From positions 1,771 to 40,218 of the forward strand of contig JAKJFA010000015.1 in the NCBI GenBank assembly GCA_022705135.1: a stretch of DNA of 38,448 nt, written 5' to 3'. Under the pieces are notes generated by a model, which did not search any database, had not been told where the DNA came from, and was given only the letters and a program-made list of their open reading frames with translations. Of this stretch, positions 16,783-29,908 are shown one piece after another (position 1 is the stretch's first letter; each line of letters starts with the position of its first letter). Source of the DNA: Pseudomonadota bacterium (GTDB lineage: Bacteria; Pseudomonadota; Gammaproteobacteria; Burkholderiales; Rhodocyclaceae). Made by a program: the position numbers and the translations under genes.

Positions 16783-17696
16783 GCGCTATCTTTCTCCCAC
16801 CGGTCTTCTGAAGCATTCAGGGCCAAATTATCCGCCAGTTCGAGGACAAGACGATAAAGTTCTCCGGGCAGGCCGGGATCGTCCTGATCGGAACAAAGCA
16901 ACAGGGTCTTGCGCCCCGGCGCCGTCTCTTGCAGGCAAATTCCCTCGAACTTCTGGTGGCCAGGCAGGCGGCACCAGCCGCGCGGAGAAAAACCGGCAAG
17001 ATCGAAACAGGCGATCAGGCTGCCGACAAGCTCGCCATCATCATAGGTCGACTCGCTTCTCTCGGCGGCGGCAATCACAAACAGCAGCCCATCGCTGGCG
17101 AATCCGTCGGTACAGGTGGCGGGCACCCCGTCGAGTTCGGGCAGTTTCAGGCGATGGCTGACCACCGGCTCGGACTCCAACAAGTGTTCGCCCTCCAGGA
17201 GAACGATCAGGTTCTTGCGCTTCGGACCATTGCCGCGATTGAGCAGGAACCAGCGGCCCTTGCCCAAAATCCCGCCTCCTTCGATGTTCAAATCCTTTTC
17301 GCCAATGTCCGCTGCCTGCATCACGCGGGCGTAGAGCGGGCCAAAATCGGCGGCGCGGGAAGGGTATGCGGTCGAATCCAGGTCGACCAACGCGCCGGAA
17401 AAGCGGTTCTTTTTCGAGCCGGAAGGCAAGACCCACAACTGCCGGCCAGCGGCATCCAGCACCAACCCTTCAAAATCCGGTTTTTGTTTCTTGGGCAAGG
17501 GCTCGACCGCAAGATCGGCCTGGGGCGTGAGCGGAAAGCGGCTCACTTTACCGGCATCGAGAACATGAAGGAACTGGCTGCTGTCGCCGATCAGGAAGCA
17601 GCGCCCACAATAAAAGGCCAGCGCCGACGCGGCCGGCAACTCGGGAAGCTGGTGGATGAGGCGATATTCAAGAATTTTGGGGTGCGCGAGATCCAT
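16779..17696 (-). CDS. Conserved protein, predicted beta-propeller, unknown function
   Basis: A 305-residue soluble protein without signal peptide. The sequence is rich in short strands with repeated patterns such as [47 protein letters not shown] and [28 protein letters not shown]. These resemble the blades of esterase-like phytase or DUF6929-type propellers, in which a repeated EG motif marks each blade. No catalytic set is evident. It lies between ligA (15 bases upstream) and galU (4-base overlap) in the smc-led chain. Family naming is tentative; the gene itself is well supported by coupling and codon use. Confidence 0.7.
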   Translation of the reverse strand: MDLAHPKILEYRLIHQLPELPAASALAFYCGRCFLIGDSSQFLHVLDAGKVSRFPLTPQADLAVEPLPKKQKPDFEGLVLDAAGRQLWVLPSGSKKNRFSGALVDLDSTAYPSRAADFGPLYARVMQAADIGEKDLNIEGGGILGKGRWFLLNRGNGPKRKNLIVLLEGEHLLESEPVVSHRLKLPELDGVPATCTDGFASDGLLFVIAAAERSESTYDDGELVGSLIACFDLAGFSPRGWCRLPGHQKFEGICLQETAPGRKTLLLCSDQDDPGLPGELYRLVLELADNLALNASEDRWEKDSA

Positions 17697-17711
17697 CGCA
17701 GAATGCCTTAT

Positions 17712-20964
<3,253 letters not shown>

Positions 20965-20968
<4 letters not shown>

Positions 20969-23900
20969 GCCGCATCCCTCATTTTCAGCGCTTCTTCCAT
21001 ATCGACTTCCACCACCCGCGAAACGCCCGCTTCCTGCATGGTTACGCCGACCAGTTGTTCAGCCATTTCCATGGCAATTTTATTATGAGAAATGAACAGG
21101 AACTGCGTTTGCGGCGACATTTTCTTCACCATGGCGCAAAAGCGGTCGGTATTGCTGTCGTCGAGCGGTGAATCCACCTCGTCAAGCAGGCAGAAGGGCG
21201 CCGGATTCAACTGGAACATGGCAAAGACCAGCGCAATCGCCGTCAGCGCCTTCTCGCCACCGGAAAGGAGCTGGATGGAGGCATTTTTCTTGCCTGGCGG
21301 CTGGGCGATGACCTGCACGCCGGCATCGAGGATTTCCTCACCAGTCATCACCAGTTCGGCACGACCGCCGCCGAACAATTCCGGGAACAACTGGCCAAAA
21401 TGGCCATTGACCGCGTCGAAGGTCGATTTCAGCAATTCGCGGGTTTCGCGGTCAATGCGGCGGATGGCGCTTTCCAGCGTTTCCAGCGCTTCGGTCAAAT
21501 CAGCCGCCTGGGCATCGAGAAAACCCTTACGCTCGCCGGCCGCTTCCAGCTCCTGCAAGGCGGCCAAATTGACCGCGCCGAGTTCAAGAATGGCGCCCTG
21601 CAGGCGGTTGATTTCGTTTTGCAGTGCCGTTGGACGCGCCGACCCCAATTCCGGCAACAAGGCCGCCTCGTCAGCGCCGGCCTCCAGCAACTGGGTCGCC
21701 AGTTGCTCGGCATTCAGCGCCGCCGCCTGTTCTTTCAGCTTCAATTCGCCGATGCGTTCGCGCAAGGGCTCCAATCCCTGTTCGATGCGTAGGCGCTGCT
21801 CTTCCAGCATGCGCAAACTGGCGGTGGCTTCTTCCAGCGCATCGCGACAGGCCGCCAGCGCCTTTTCGCGCACATCGCGCAATTCCAGCGCCTGCTGCAA
21901 AGCCCCTTCCATTTCGTCCGGCGGCATGGCGCCAACTTCCCCAGCGCACTGGCCGCGCTCGGCCTCGATGCGCTCCAGCTGGCGCTGTGCCATCACCAAC
22001 TGCTCCTCGTTGTCCTGCAATTTGCCTTCGCATTCGCGCAGGCTGAACTGCGCCTCGCGCACGGCACGGTCGAGGTCGCTGTGTTTTTCGCGCTCCGCCC
22101 GCACGGCACGCTCGGTTTCTTCCAGACGGCCCCGTGCGCCGGTGACCAGTACCTGAATGCGCGAAAGCCCTTCGCGCACTTCGGCAATTTTTTCGTCCGC
22201 CGCCAACTCGCGCTCGCGTTCGCCCTCTTCCTCCTGGGCCAAATCCGAAAGTTGCTCGCTCAGGCGTTCCTTCTGTTCCTGATAATGCAGGGCGGCCTGC
22301 GTCAGGCGCGAAACCTCCATCTGGAGCGCATGCACTTTCTGCTGGCGGTCAGCCACGTAGCGCCGCGCTTCCTGCACGGCGACCTGCTTCTCCTCCAGCG
22401 CCTCATCCAGTTCGGCGACTTTTTCCTGCGCTGCGGCGTGCTCGATCTCGCCGCGCGCAATGTCCGCCGTCAGCGCCTCGATTTCGCGCTGGCGTTCGAG
22501 CAGGCCATGCTCGGACTTGTCCGGCGCAAAAAAAGTGACGGAGAGCCGGCTGACCAGATCGCCGCCGGGCGTCACCAGCACCGTACCCGGCGCCAAGTTG
22601 GCCCGCCGCGCCAGGGCTTCCGCCAATGACGGTACGGTGAAAACACCCGCCAGCCAATCGGCCAGCGCTGCCGCGATGGCCGGATCGTCGGCCTTGACGC
22701 GCTCAATCAGGCGGCCGCTTGCCGCCGGCAGGCTCACCTGTCCCGGCAACAGCACGGTCAGCTTGGCATCCGGACGGTCCTGCAACCAATCGGCCAATTT
22801 CGAAGCATCATCGGTGGCAATCGCATTCAGATGCTCGCGCAGCACGGCTTCCACCGCATCTTCCCAACCGGCTTCGACGTGGATACGCTTCCACAGCGGT
22901 AAGGCATTGGACAAACCGTGGCGTTGTAACCATTCGGGCAAATCGCCGCTTTGCTGGGTGCGCGCCTGCATCTGTTCGAGCGCTGCCCGCCGCGCCTCCG
23001 CCGCCGCCAACTGTTTGCCGATATGCTGAACGGCGCTTTGCGCTTCCCGGCGCACCGCTTCAATCTGAGGCAATTCCTGCTGCAATTCCAGCAATTGCTG
23101 CTGATCGGCGGCCAGTTCCTCACGCAGAAACTCCAGTTCGTCCTGCTTTTCAGCCAGCGCATCAGAACCGGGTACCGTCAGCGCGGCAATGTCGTCGCGC
23201 AGGCGTTCCCGACGCTGCGCAATAGCCTGCAAAGTCCGCTGGGCATGGCTCTTGTTAGCCAATTCGACCTGCAGGCGCTGCTCACCTTGCGCCGTGCGCG
23301 CCTTCAGGCGATTCAATTCTTCTTCGGCCTGGGCATGCGTTTCCTCGACCTGCGGCGCCAGTTCCATCTGCGCTTCCAGATGCGCCTTGGCCTCCTCGAC
23401 CCGTTGGCGGCTCGTTTCCCGCAGTTCTTCCCAACGCTGGCGGTCGGCATTGTATTTTCCTGCCAGTTCCCGCCAGTGCGCCAGTTCGCCTTCCAGTTGT
23501 GTCAGCCGCGATTTCAGCGTCATCAGCGCTTCGCGGCGGTGGCGCATTTCCGTTTCCAAGCGCACCACCTCGGCATTGGCTTCATACATCTGGCTCTGCG
23601 CCGCATGCAGGCCATCGCCCGCGGCAAAATGCGTTTCGCGTGCTGCTTCCAATTGGGCTTCCGTGTCGCGCAGCGCAGCCACCTGCGCTTCCAACTCGAT
23701 GCCGGCACGTTCGACTTCCTGCGCCAGCCGCCGCCGCTCGTTGTCGGCTTCATTCTTCTTCAATAACCAGAGCAATTGCTGCTTCCTGGTCAGCGATTCG
23801 TGAAAGGCATGGTAACGGCGCGCCACTTCGGCCTGCGCCTCCAGCTTTTCCATCTGGTGGCCAAGTTCGAGCCGGATATCCTCGACCCGCGCCAGATTTT

Positions 23901-24465
23901 CGCGCGTATCCTCGATGCGCCCTTCGGTTTCCTTGCGGCGCTCCTTGTAACGGGTCACCCCCGCCGCTTCTTCCAGAAAAACGCGCAGATCGTCCGGCCG
24001 CGCCTCGATAATGCGCGAAATCGTGCCCTGACCGATGATGGCGTAGGCGCGCGGCCCCAGGCCAGTGCCCAGGAACAAGTCGGTAATGTCCTTGCGGCGC
24101 ACCTTCAAATTATTGATGAAATAATCGGACTGGCCGTTGCGGGTCAGCATGCGCTTGACCGACAACTCGGCGTATTGCGACCACTGGCCCAGCGCCCGGC
24201 CCAGCGTATTGTCGAAAATGAGTTCAACCGAGGCGCGCGACACCGGCGCCCGGCCGGTCGTACCGTTGAAAATCACATCCTGCATCGACTCGCCGCGTAA
24301 TTCCGAGGCTTTCGATTCGCCCAGCACCCAGCGCACGGCATCCATGATATTGGACTTGCCGCAACCATTCGGGCCGACCACGCCCACCAGTTGCCCCGGC
24401 AGGGCGACCGTCGTGGGGTCGACAAAGGACTTGAACCCGGCGAGTTTGAGCTTGGTCAGACGCAT
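20965..24465 (-). CDS. smc: Chromosome partition protein SMC
   Basis: A 1166-residue SMC ATPase: N-terminal Walker A GPNGCGKS (31-38), two long heptad-rich coiled coils, a hinge in the middle (about 510-660, EWLQRHGLSNALPLWKRIHVEAGWEDAVEAV onward in part) and a C-terminal head with the ABC signature LLSGGEKALTAIAL and Walker B CLLDEVDSPLD. It organises and segregates the chromosome with ScpA/ScpB. The start at 24465 gives the canonical N-terminus RLTKLKLAGFKSF. It heads the chain that continues with zipA through a 4-base overlap. Its 5' end faces queF, with a shared intergenic region of 112 bases. Confidence 0.97.
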
Positions 24466-24527
24466 GGTTTGGGCATTCCCACCGCAACATCAGGGGATTC
24501 GGATTATTTGGTCACGCGCCACTCACG

Positions 24528-24555
24528 CATGACCTCTTAAGCGGGCCGGTATAAT
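24528..24555 (+). promoter_or_regulatory. Probable queF promoter
   Basis: TATAAT at 24550-24555 lies 22 bases before the first queF ATG. A weak -35 (CATGAC, 24528-24533) is 16 bases upstream. The expected leader is only about 16 bases. I saw no preQ1-riboswitch-like fold in 24466-24577. Confidence 0.4.
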
Positions 24556-24577
24556 ACCACTTTGTCTTTCCGTCCCG

Positions 24578-25018
24578 ATGGCCGCCATGACCACCCAGCC
24601 CAGCACCCAGCCAGCAAAATCCCTCGAAACCTTCCCTAATCCAGCGCCGGAGCGGGATTACCACATCCACATGCAGATTCCGGAATTCACCTGCCTGTGC
24701 CCCAAAACCGGCCAGCCGGATTTCGCCACGCTGACGCTGGACTACATTCCCGATCAGCTTTGCGTCGAATTGAAGAGCCTGAAGCTCTACATCTGGTCGT
24801 TCCGCAACGAAGGCTGCTTTCACGAAGCGGTCACCAACCGCATCCTCGACGATCTGGCCGCCGTTACACAACCGCGCTACATGCGCCTGACCGCCCGCTT
24901 CTACGTGCGCGGCGGCATTTTCACCAATGTCGTGGCCGAGACCCGCCAAACAGGCTGGCAACCAGCGGCGAAAGTCGAACTCAGCAGCTTTGAGCAAGAC
25001 TCGAACGTAAGGGATTAA
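24578..25018 (+). CDS. queF: NADPH-dependent 7-cyano-7-deazaguanine reductase
   Basis: A 146-residue single-domain QueF. The nucleophile Cys41 and general acid Asp48 are in [12 protein letters not shown], and the QueF motif [20 protein letters not shown] is intact, as is [16 protein letters not shown]. It reduces the nitrile of preQ0 to preQ1 in queuosine tRNA modification. Two in-frame ATG codons (24578 and 24587) are possible; neither has a strong Shine-Dalgarno sequence. The stop codon TAA is part of the TTAA duplicated around the MITE-like element that follows, so the element ends almost exactly where the gene does. Confidence 0.94.
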   Translation: MAAMTTQPSTQPAKSLETFPNPAPERDYHIHMQIPEFTCLCPKTGQPDFATLTLDYIPDQLCVELKSLKLYIWSFRNEGCFHEAVTNRILDDLAAVTQPRYMRLTARFYVRGGIFTNVVAETRQTGWQPAAKVELSSFEQDSNVRD

Positions 25019-25296
25019 CAGGCTGTTGAAAAACTCGCCGGGAGAGTGCGTTTGACACGAAAAATGCTCAGATGCGCGGCGCGCGACGAAGGTCGTAGCC
25101 GGGCCTACGATGCCGAGGAGCGCAACAATGCAGATGGGCATTTTTCGCGCAAACCCGAAGGGGCGCGTCTTTCCGGGCGGTCTGCTTTGTCAGGAAGCTC
25201 GCCAAGGGCATCGACCATTGGCTTCGCTTCCCTTCGCGCATCCCATCCCGGAAAGCCTGCGCCGCAACCCCGTGGAGTTCTTCAACAGCCTGTTAA
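25015..25296. mobile_element. MITE-like element with 18-bp inverted ends and TTAA flanks
   Basis: The 274-bp unit 25019-25292 begins CAGGCTGTTGAAAAACTC and ends with its inverted complement, with one mismatch in 18 bases. TTAA flanks both sides (25015-25018 and 25293-25296), the form of a 4-bp target duplication. Inside are further inverted pieces (ACGAAAAATGC near 25056 against GCATTTTTCGC near 25138) and a small hairpin CGTAG-CCGGGC-CTACG. There is no transposase frame, so it is a non-autonomous element. The ends resemble those of IS1182/IS5-type insertion sequences from memory. The two TTAA copies supply the stop codons of queF and iscX. Confidence 0.8.
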
Positions 25297-25487
25297 GCCA
25301 CTTCATCAATCCAAGCCTGCTGGATGGCTTCGAGGATTTTTTCACCACAGTGATTGGGGTCGTCGTCGAAACCAGGGAGCGCCATCACCCACTGGCTTAG
25401 ATCGACAAAATTGATTTTGAGCGGGTCGGTGTCGGGATGCGCCTCGCTCAGTTCAATGGCGATATCGTGGATGTCCGTCCATTTCAT
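25293..25487 (-). CDS. iscX: Fe-S cluster assembly protein IscX
   Basis: A 64-residue acidic protein matching IscX ([18 protein letters not shown], then DPLKINFVDLSQWVMALPGF and the C-terminal EAIQQAWIDE). IscX binds IscS and iron and tunes cluster assembly; it is typically the last isc gene, as here. Its ATG overlaps the fdx stop by 4 bases. The stop TAA is at the edge of the MITE-like element, whose TTAA flank contributes it. The length is the family norm of about 66. Confidence 0.93.
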   Translation of the reverse strand: MKWTDIHDIAIELSEAHPDTDPLKINFVDLSQWVMALPGFDDDPNHCGEKILEAIQQAWIDEVA

Positions 25488-25825
25488 TTCTTGCCCTCCT
25501 TCGCCCTATTGATCGAATAGCGCGGAATTTCGACCACCAGTGGCGTTTCGCCGACAATCGCCTGACAACCCAGACGGGAATTGGGCTCCAGTCCCCAGGC
25601 CTTGTCGAGCAGGTCTTCCTCAATCTCTTCCGCCGGTTCCAGAGAATTGAAGCCTTCACGCACAATCACGTGGCAGGTCGTGCAGGCACAGGACATTTCG
25701 CAAGCGTGTTCAAGTTCGACGCCATTGGACAGCAGATTTTCGCAGATCGATTTACCGGCTTCAGCTTCGATCACAGCGCCTTCCGGGCACAACTCGACAT
25801 GCGGCAAGACGATGATTTGGGTCAT
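25484..25825 (-). CDS. fdx: ISC-type [2Fe-2S] ferredoxin
   Basis: A 113-residue adrenodoxin-like ferredoxin. The cluster Cys residues are in [11 protein letters not shown] plus the later SRLGCQAI. It supplies electrons for cluster assembly on IscU. The start overlaps the hscA stop by 4 bases and the end overlaps iscX by 4 bases, so expression is coupled. The N-terminal [18 protein letters not shown] is typical of bacterial Fdx. Confidence 0.95.
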   Translation of the reverse strand: MTQIIVLPHVELCPEGAVIEAEAGKSICENLLSNGVELEHACEMSCACTTCHVIVREGFNSLEPAEEIEEDLLDKAWGLEPNSRLGCQAIVGETPLVVEIPRYSINRAKEGKK

Positions 25826-27723
25826 GATTTTTCCCCTCTGTTCTCCATTTTTCCCAACGCATCCAGCTCTTCCAGCGTGCGGCCGGACAGGGCACGATTG
25901 ATGTTCTGATCCATGCGGCGCTGGGCGAATTCCTGCGTTCCGCGCCCCAGTTCATCCATGGCCCGGTTGATCTGCACGCGGTTGTCGCCGAGCAGGGTCG
26001 TCTGCAATTTGCCGATGGCCGCCTGAATCTGGGCAATTTCAGTAGCGGAAAGCAGGTGCGCATCCTGCGCCAGCGCGGCGCTGGTCGCCTCGATCAGGCG
26101 CTGCGCCTCGACCTGCGCTTCCTTCAAGGCGCGGCGCTGGGCGTCGTCCTTGGCATGCGCCAGCGAATCCTTCAGCATGCCAGTCACCTCGTCGTCGGAA
26201 AGCCCGTACGACGGCTTGACGGTAATGTTGGCCTCAACGCCAGTCGTCTGCTCGCGCGCCGACACCGACAGCAAACCGTCGGCATCGATCTGAAACGTCA
26301 CGCGGATGCGCGCCGCCCCCGCCACCATCGGCGGAATGCCGCGCAACTCGAAGCGCGCCAGCGAACGGCAGTGCTCGACCAGCTCGCGCTCGCCTTGCAC
26401 CACGTGAATCGCCATCGCCGTCTGGCCGTCCTTGAAGGTGGTGAATTCCTGCGCCCGCGCCACCGGAATGGTGGCATTGCGCGGAATGACCTTTTCGGCC
26501 AGTCCGCCCATGGTTTCCAGTCCCAGCGATAGCGGGATGACATCGAGCAGCAGCCAGTCGTCGCCGCTGGCGCGGTTGCCCGCCAGCAGATTCGCCTGCG
26601 TGGCAGCGCCCAGCGCCACCACCTTGTCCGGGTCGAGATTGGTCAAAGGCTGCTGGCCAAACAATTCGCCCACCGCCTGCTGCACTTGCGGCATGCGCGT
26701 GGCGCCGCCGACCATGACCACGCCTTTGATGTCTTCCGGCTTCAGACCAGCATCGCGCAGGGTTTTCTTGACCGCTTGCAGGGTCTTGGCAATCAGCGTT
26801 TGGGTGATACCGGCGAAGGTGTCGACATCGAGTTTGAGGTCGATCACCTCGCCGGTGGAAAGTTGGGCCGTCATCGGCGCTTCGGCATGCGTCGTCAGGT
26901 ATTCCTTGGCTTCCCGCGCTTTCGCCATTAACAACCGCGCATCGTTCGGCGACAGCGGCTGCGGCCGCGCCTGCTCCAGCGTCCAGCAAAACACGCGATG
27001 ATCGAAATCGTCACCGCCCAAGGCCGAATCGCCGCCGGTCGCCAGCACTTCGAAAATGCCGCGCGTCAGTCTCAGAATGGAAATATCAAACGTGCCGCCA
27101 CCGAGGTCATAAACGGCGTAAGTGCCTTCGGCTGCGTTATCCAGCCCATACGCCACCGCCGCCGCGGTCGGCTCGTTGATCAGGCGCAGCACATTCAGCC
27201 CGGCCAGACGGGCCGCATCCTTGGTCGCCTGCCGTTGCGCATCGTCGAAATAGGCCGGCACGGTGATGACTGCCCCCACCAGTTCGCCGCCGAGCGCCGC
27301 TTCCGCCCGCAGGCGCAGGCTTTTGAGAATTTCAGCCGAAATCTCGACCGGACTTTTGACGCCGGCGCAGGTCTTGAGTTTGAGCATGCCCGGCGTATCG
27401 ACAAAGTCGTAGGGCATGGCCTCGATGTGGGCGATGTCCCTGAGGCCGCGCCCCATGAAGCGTTTGACGGAAACCACGGTGTTGTGGGGATCACGGGCCT
27501 GATGGCGCTCCGCCGCGTAGCCGACTTCCGTCGTGCCATCGGGCAAATAGCGCACGATGGAAGGCAGCAAGGGGCGGCCATGCTCGTCGGCCAATACCAT
27601 CGCCAGACCACTACGAACGGTCGCGACCAATGAATTGGTGGTGCCCAGGTCGATGCCCACCGCCAGCTTGTGCTCATGCGGGGCGGCAGATTCGCCGGGT
27701 TCGGCAATTTGAAACAGAGCCAT
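25822..27723 (-). CDS. hscA: Fe-S assembly chaperone HscA
   Basis: A 633-residue Hsp70 of the HscA type: the nucleotide-binding domain starts at [14 protein letters not shown], with [14 protein letters not shown] (about residue 195) and the [10 protein letters not shown] motif (about 340). The substrate-binding domain follows, then a helical lid. It takes apo/holo-IscU by its LPPVK motif together with HscB. The extended N-terminus ([12 protein letters not shown]) and the isc context separate it from DnaK. In most isc operons hscA follows hscB closely; here 744 bases with an inserted cassette lie between, and no clear Shine-Dalgarno sequence is seen near 27723. Confidence 0.95.
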   Translation of the reverse strand: MALFQIAEPGESAAPHEHKLAVGIDLGTTNSLVATVRSGLAMVLADEHGRPLLPSIVRYLPDGTTEVGYAAERHQARDPHNTVVSVKRFMGRGLRDIAHIEAMPYDFVDTPGMLKLKTCAGVKSPVEISAEILKSLRLRAEAALGGELVGAVITVPAYFDDAQRQATKDAARLAGLNVLRLINEPTAAAVAYGLDNAAEGTYAVYDLGGGTFDISILRLTRGIFEVLATGGDSALGGDDFDHRVFCWTLEQARPQPLSPNDARLLMAKAREAKEYLTTHAEAPMTAQLSTGEVIDLKLDVDTFAGITQTLIAKTLQAVKKTLRDAGLKPEDIKGVVMVGGATRMPQVQQAVGELFGQQPLTNLDPDKVVALGAATQANLLAGNRASGDDWLLLDVIPLSLGLETMGGLAEKVIPRNATIPVARAQEFTTFKDGQTAMAIHVVQGERELVEHCRSLARFELRGIPPMVAGAARIRVTFQIDADGLLSVSAREQTTGVEANITVKPSYGLSDDEVTGMLKDSLAHAKDDAQRRALKEAQVEAQRLIEATSAALAQDAHLLSATEIAQIQAAIGKLQTTLLGDNRVQINRAMDELGRGTQEFAQRRMDQNINRALSGRTLEELDALGKMENRGEKS

Positions 27724-27739
27724 GATTTATCCTGAATTC

Positions 27740-28456
27740 TTCAACGCAGAGAGGCAAAGGCGCAGAGGGCTGCAAAGAAAAACAAACCGAAAGGAAAAAA
27801 GTCAGAGATATTTCGCATTTCCCTCAAAAACCAATTTTCCCCGACCCCTTTGTTTGGCCCCCTTTGGTTACTGTTTGGTTGCTGCTATCCGCTGCGGCCG
27901 AAATCCTCCAGGCAGAACCGGGCAAGCCCAAGCGATGGCAGAGGTCGTCATAATCGGACATAACATCGTTCGACGGACGGATGTAACCGGCGATGCGGAA
28001 TTTCACTCCTTTGAGTATGACCTCGGCCACGTAACGGTCTTTACCCGTAAAGCCGGCATTGGGAATGTAGAGATCACGCGTTCCGTTTTCATCAGAGACG
28101 GTTTTGATCACGCCGTTCTGCGGCTGCCCGATGTATTTCACGGAGTAGTCGGAGGGTTTCGAGTCCTTGAGGTAAGCTTTTTGGTAAGACTGAACATAGG
28201 CATAAATTGCGCCTAATGGACGCAAACCATTAGCACTCGCACCATTATGAAGATTGTACGGGTCATTGGGATCATAGGTTTCACACGAGCCAATGTTCCT
28301 AGTGTTGACTTCCGCAGGCTCAATGGTGGGCGGTCGTGCTGTCGCGTCTGGGGCACCCACAAAGGCCGAAGTCAGCGCAAATAGCGCAAAAATAATAATA
28401 GGGGATAGACCACTTTTTTCTGCGTCTCTCATCGTTCTCTACGCCTCTGCGTTGAA
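27740..28456. mobile_element. Inverted-repeat-bounded cassette splitting hscB from hscA
   Basis: A 12-base inverted repeat TTCAACGCAGAG begins at 27740 and its complement ends at 28456. Both ends continue with degenerate GCAGAGG units (GGCAAAGGCGCAGAGG on the left; GGCGTAGAGAACG on the right), a widespread class of dispersed repeat. The interior carries a single secreted-protein gene and is visibly richer in A and T than the isc genes on both sides. No transposase is present. I infer an acquired gene cassette. Confidence 0.6.
27824..28432 (-). CDS. Secreted protein of unknown function, Ig-like domain
   Basis: A 202-residue protein with a Sec signal peptide (hydrophobic core IIIFALFALTSAFVG, likely cleavage after DATA near residue 32). 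The central 70 or so residues (YSVKYIGQPQNGVIKTVSDENG ... in pieces, then YIPNAGFTGKDRYVAEV) follow the pattern of a small beta-sandwich: a glycine-rich turn, Y.P..GF.G.D.Y and a closing strand. That resembles cadherin-like/Ig-like bacterial domains. A DYDDLCHRLGLP segment and a low-complexity tail end it. The first codons are made of the cassette's own repeat sequence (ATGAGAGACGCAGAAAA), so the repeat provides its start. Function unknown; it has no obvious link with Fe-S assembly. Confidence 0.65.
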   Translation of the reverse strand: MRDAEKSGLSPIIIFALFALTSAFVGAPDATARPPTIEPAEVNTRNIGSCETYDPNDPYNLHNGASANGLRPLGAIYAYVQSYQKAYLKDSKPSDYSVKYIGQPQNGVIKTVSDENGTRDLYIPNAGFTGKDRYVAEVILKGVKFRIAGYIRPSNDVMSDYDDLCHRLGLPGSAWRISAAADSSNQTVTKGGQTKGSGKIGF

Positions 28457-28467
28457 AAAGTGTTGCA

Positions 28468-28995
28468 TCATTCCTCCAAGGCCACCAGGGCATCCTCAAT
28501 TTCAGACAACAATCTTTCCATGAACATCAGCCGGCGCACCGCCTCGGCCGCTTTCGGCCAATCTGCCACGTCGTCGATCAACGCTGCCAATTCGCCATAG
28601 TGCGCCGCCAGATCAGTGTTCAAGCGCTCAAGCAATTGTTCCAGTTCATGATGGTCGCCACCGGCGCGGGCATCGGCTACCGCCTCGCGCCATTCCATCT
28701 GCTCCATCAGGAATTCGGCGGGCATGGCGGTATTTTTATCGGCCTGCACGTCATGCCCCGCCAGATGCAGCAGGTATTTCGCCCGTTCCAGCGGTTTTTT
28801 CAGCGTGCGGTAGGCTTCGTTCGCCTGCGTCGCCCACTGCATGGACAGGCGCTTTTCCGCCTCGCTCGCGGCGGCGAAACGGTCGGGGTGAACCTCGGCC
28901 TGCACATTTCGATAGCGTGCATCCAGTTCCGTCATATCGATCTTGAAAGAACGCGGCAACTGAAAGAGCGAAAAATAATCAGCGGTCAAATCCAC
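28468..28995 (-). CDS. hscB: Fe-S assembly co-chaperone HscB
   Basis: A 175-residue J-protein. The J-domain occupies the first 75 or so residues with DYFSLFQLP and the HPD motif (EVHPDRFAAA, about residues 36-38). The C-terminal three-helix domain (about 85-170, EFLMEQMEWREAV) binds IscU. It stimulates HscA ATPase. Start choice: GTG at 28995 has GAGGTG about 7 bases upstream; a TTG one codon earlier is also possible. It precedes the inserted cassette by 11 bases and follows iscA across a REP-type repeat. Confidence 0.93.
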   Translation of the reverse strand: MDLTADYFSLFQLPRSFKIDMTELDARYRNVQAEVHPDRFAAASEAEKRLSMQWATQANEAYRTLKKPLERAKYLLHLAGHDVQADKNTAMPAEFLMEQMEWREAVADARAGGDHHELEQLLERLNTDLAAHYGELAALIDDVADWPKAAEAVRRLMFMERLLSEIEDALVALEE

Positions 28996-29040
28996 CAAAG
29001 CACCTCAAGGCGAAGGCGGAGCCAGGCACGCCCCGCAAAA

Positions 29041-29138
29041 CTCCCTCCCCTTCAAGGGGAGGGCTGGGGTGGGGATGGGGTAGACACGGCTTACAATCAT
29101 CCCCATCCCCCTCCTAGCCTCCCCCTTGAAGGGGGAGG
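29041..29138. repeat. Paired inverted REP/BIME element between iscA and hscB
   Basis: Two related units of about 38-40 bases face each other: 29041-29080 (CTCCCTCCCCTTCAAG, then GGGGAGGGC and G-rich tail) and the inverted copy 29101-29138. Each unit has its own palindrome (CCTCCCC-TTCAAG-GGGAGG type). Together they can fold into a very stable stem. The element fills most of the 194-base gap between iscA and hscB, where it may attenuate or protect the mRNA. Confidence 0.75.
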
Positions 29139-29189
29139 AACAAACCAGAGGCGACATTACGGCCTGGCCATTCATGTCAAATAAACGGC

Positions 29190-29513
29190 TCAAACCGTAA
29201 AACTTTCGCCGCAACCACATTGATCCTTGACATTCGGGTTATTAAACTTGAAGCCCTCGTTCAACCCTTCCCGCGCATAATCCAGTTCCATGCCATCCAG
29301 GTAGGGCAAGCTCTTGGCATCGACCACCACCTTGACGCCATTGCTCTCGAAAATGGTGTCGTCCTCGCCGATTTCGTCGACAAATTCCAGCTTGTAGGCC
29401 ATGCCGGAACAACCGCTGGTGCGCACACCGAGGCGCAGCCCGATGCCCTTGCCGCGCTTGGTCAGGTAGTTGGCGACGTGTTGCGCCGCTTTTTCCGTCA
29501 GGATCACTGCCAT
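29190..29513 (-). CDS. iscA: A-type Fe-S carrier IscA
   Basis: A 107-residue A-type carrier with the three ligand Cys residues in [13 protein letters not shown] (C35) and CGCGESF (C99, C101 region). It carries clusters from IscU to targets. Start ATG at 29513, 1 base after the iscU stop region (iscU ends at 29515). IscA is separated from the downstream hscB by the BIME-like repeat. ErpA is a possible alternative by sequence alone, but the operon position fixes IscA. Confidence 0.95.
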   Translation of the reverse strand: MAVILTEKAAQHVANYLTKRGKGIGLRLGVRTSGCSGMAYKLEFVDEIGEDDTIFESNGVKVVVDAKSLPYLDGMELDYAREGLNEGFKFNNPNVKDQCGCGESFTV

Positions 29514-29514
29514 G

Positions 29515-29898
29515 TCATTCTCCGTGTTTTTTCTTGTAATCTGCCACCGCCGCCTTGATGGCGTCTTCCGCCAGAATCGAGCAGTGGATTTTCACCGGCG
29601 GCAAAGCCAGTTCCTCGGCGATGTCGGCATTCTTGATCGCCAGCGCCTGATCAACGCTTTTGCCCTTGACCCATTCCGTCACCAGCGAGGACGAGGCAAT
29701 GGCCGAACCGCAGCCGTAGGTCTTGAATTTGGCGTCTTCGATGATGCCGTCCTTGTTGACCTTGATCTGCAGTTTCATCACGTCGCCGCAGGCCGGCGCG
29801 CCGACCATGCCGGTGCCGACCCCCTCTTCTTCCTTGCCAAACGCCCCGACATTGCGCGGGTTTTCGTAGTGATCAATCACCTTTTCGCTATAGCTCAT
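29515..29898 (-). CDS. iscU: Fe-S cluster scaffold IscU
   Basis: A 127-residue scaffold with the three Cys ligands in [20 protein letters not shown] and KIHCSILAE, and the HscA-recognition motif LPPVK just before the last one. It receives sulfur from IscS and assembles the [2Fe-2S] cluster. AAGGAG lies 7 bases before the ATG at 29898. It follows iscS by 10 bases. Confidence 0.97.
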   Translation of the reverse strand: MSYSEKVIDHYENPRNVGAFGKEEEGVGTGMVGAPACGDVMKLQIKVNKDGIIEDAKFKTYGCGSAIASSSLVTEWVKGKSVDQALAIKNADIAEELALPPVKIHCSILAEDAIKAAVADYKKKHGE

Positions 29899-29908
29899 TG
29901 CATTCTCC

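Noticed and set aside
24466-24577. preQ1 riboswitch before queF
   Set aside because: The leader after the likely -10 box is only about 16 bases, and no pseudoknot-like pattern or conserved core was found.
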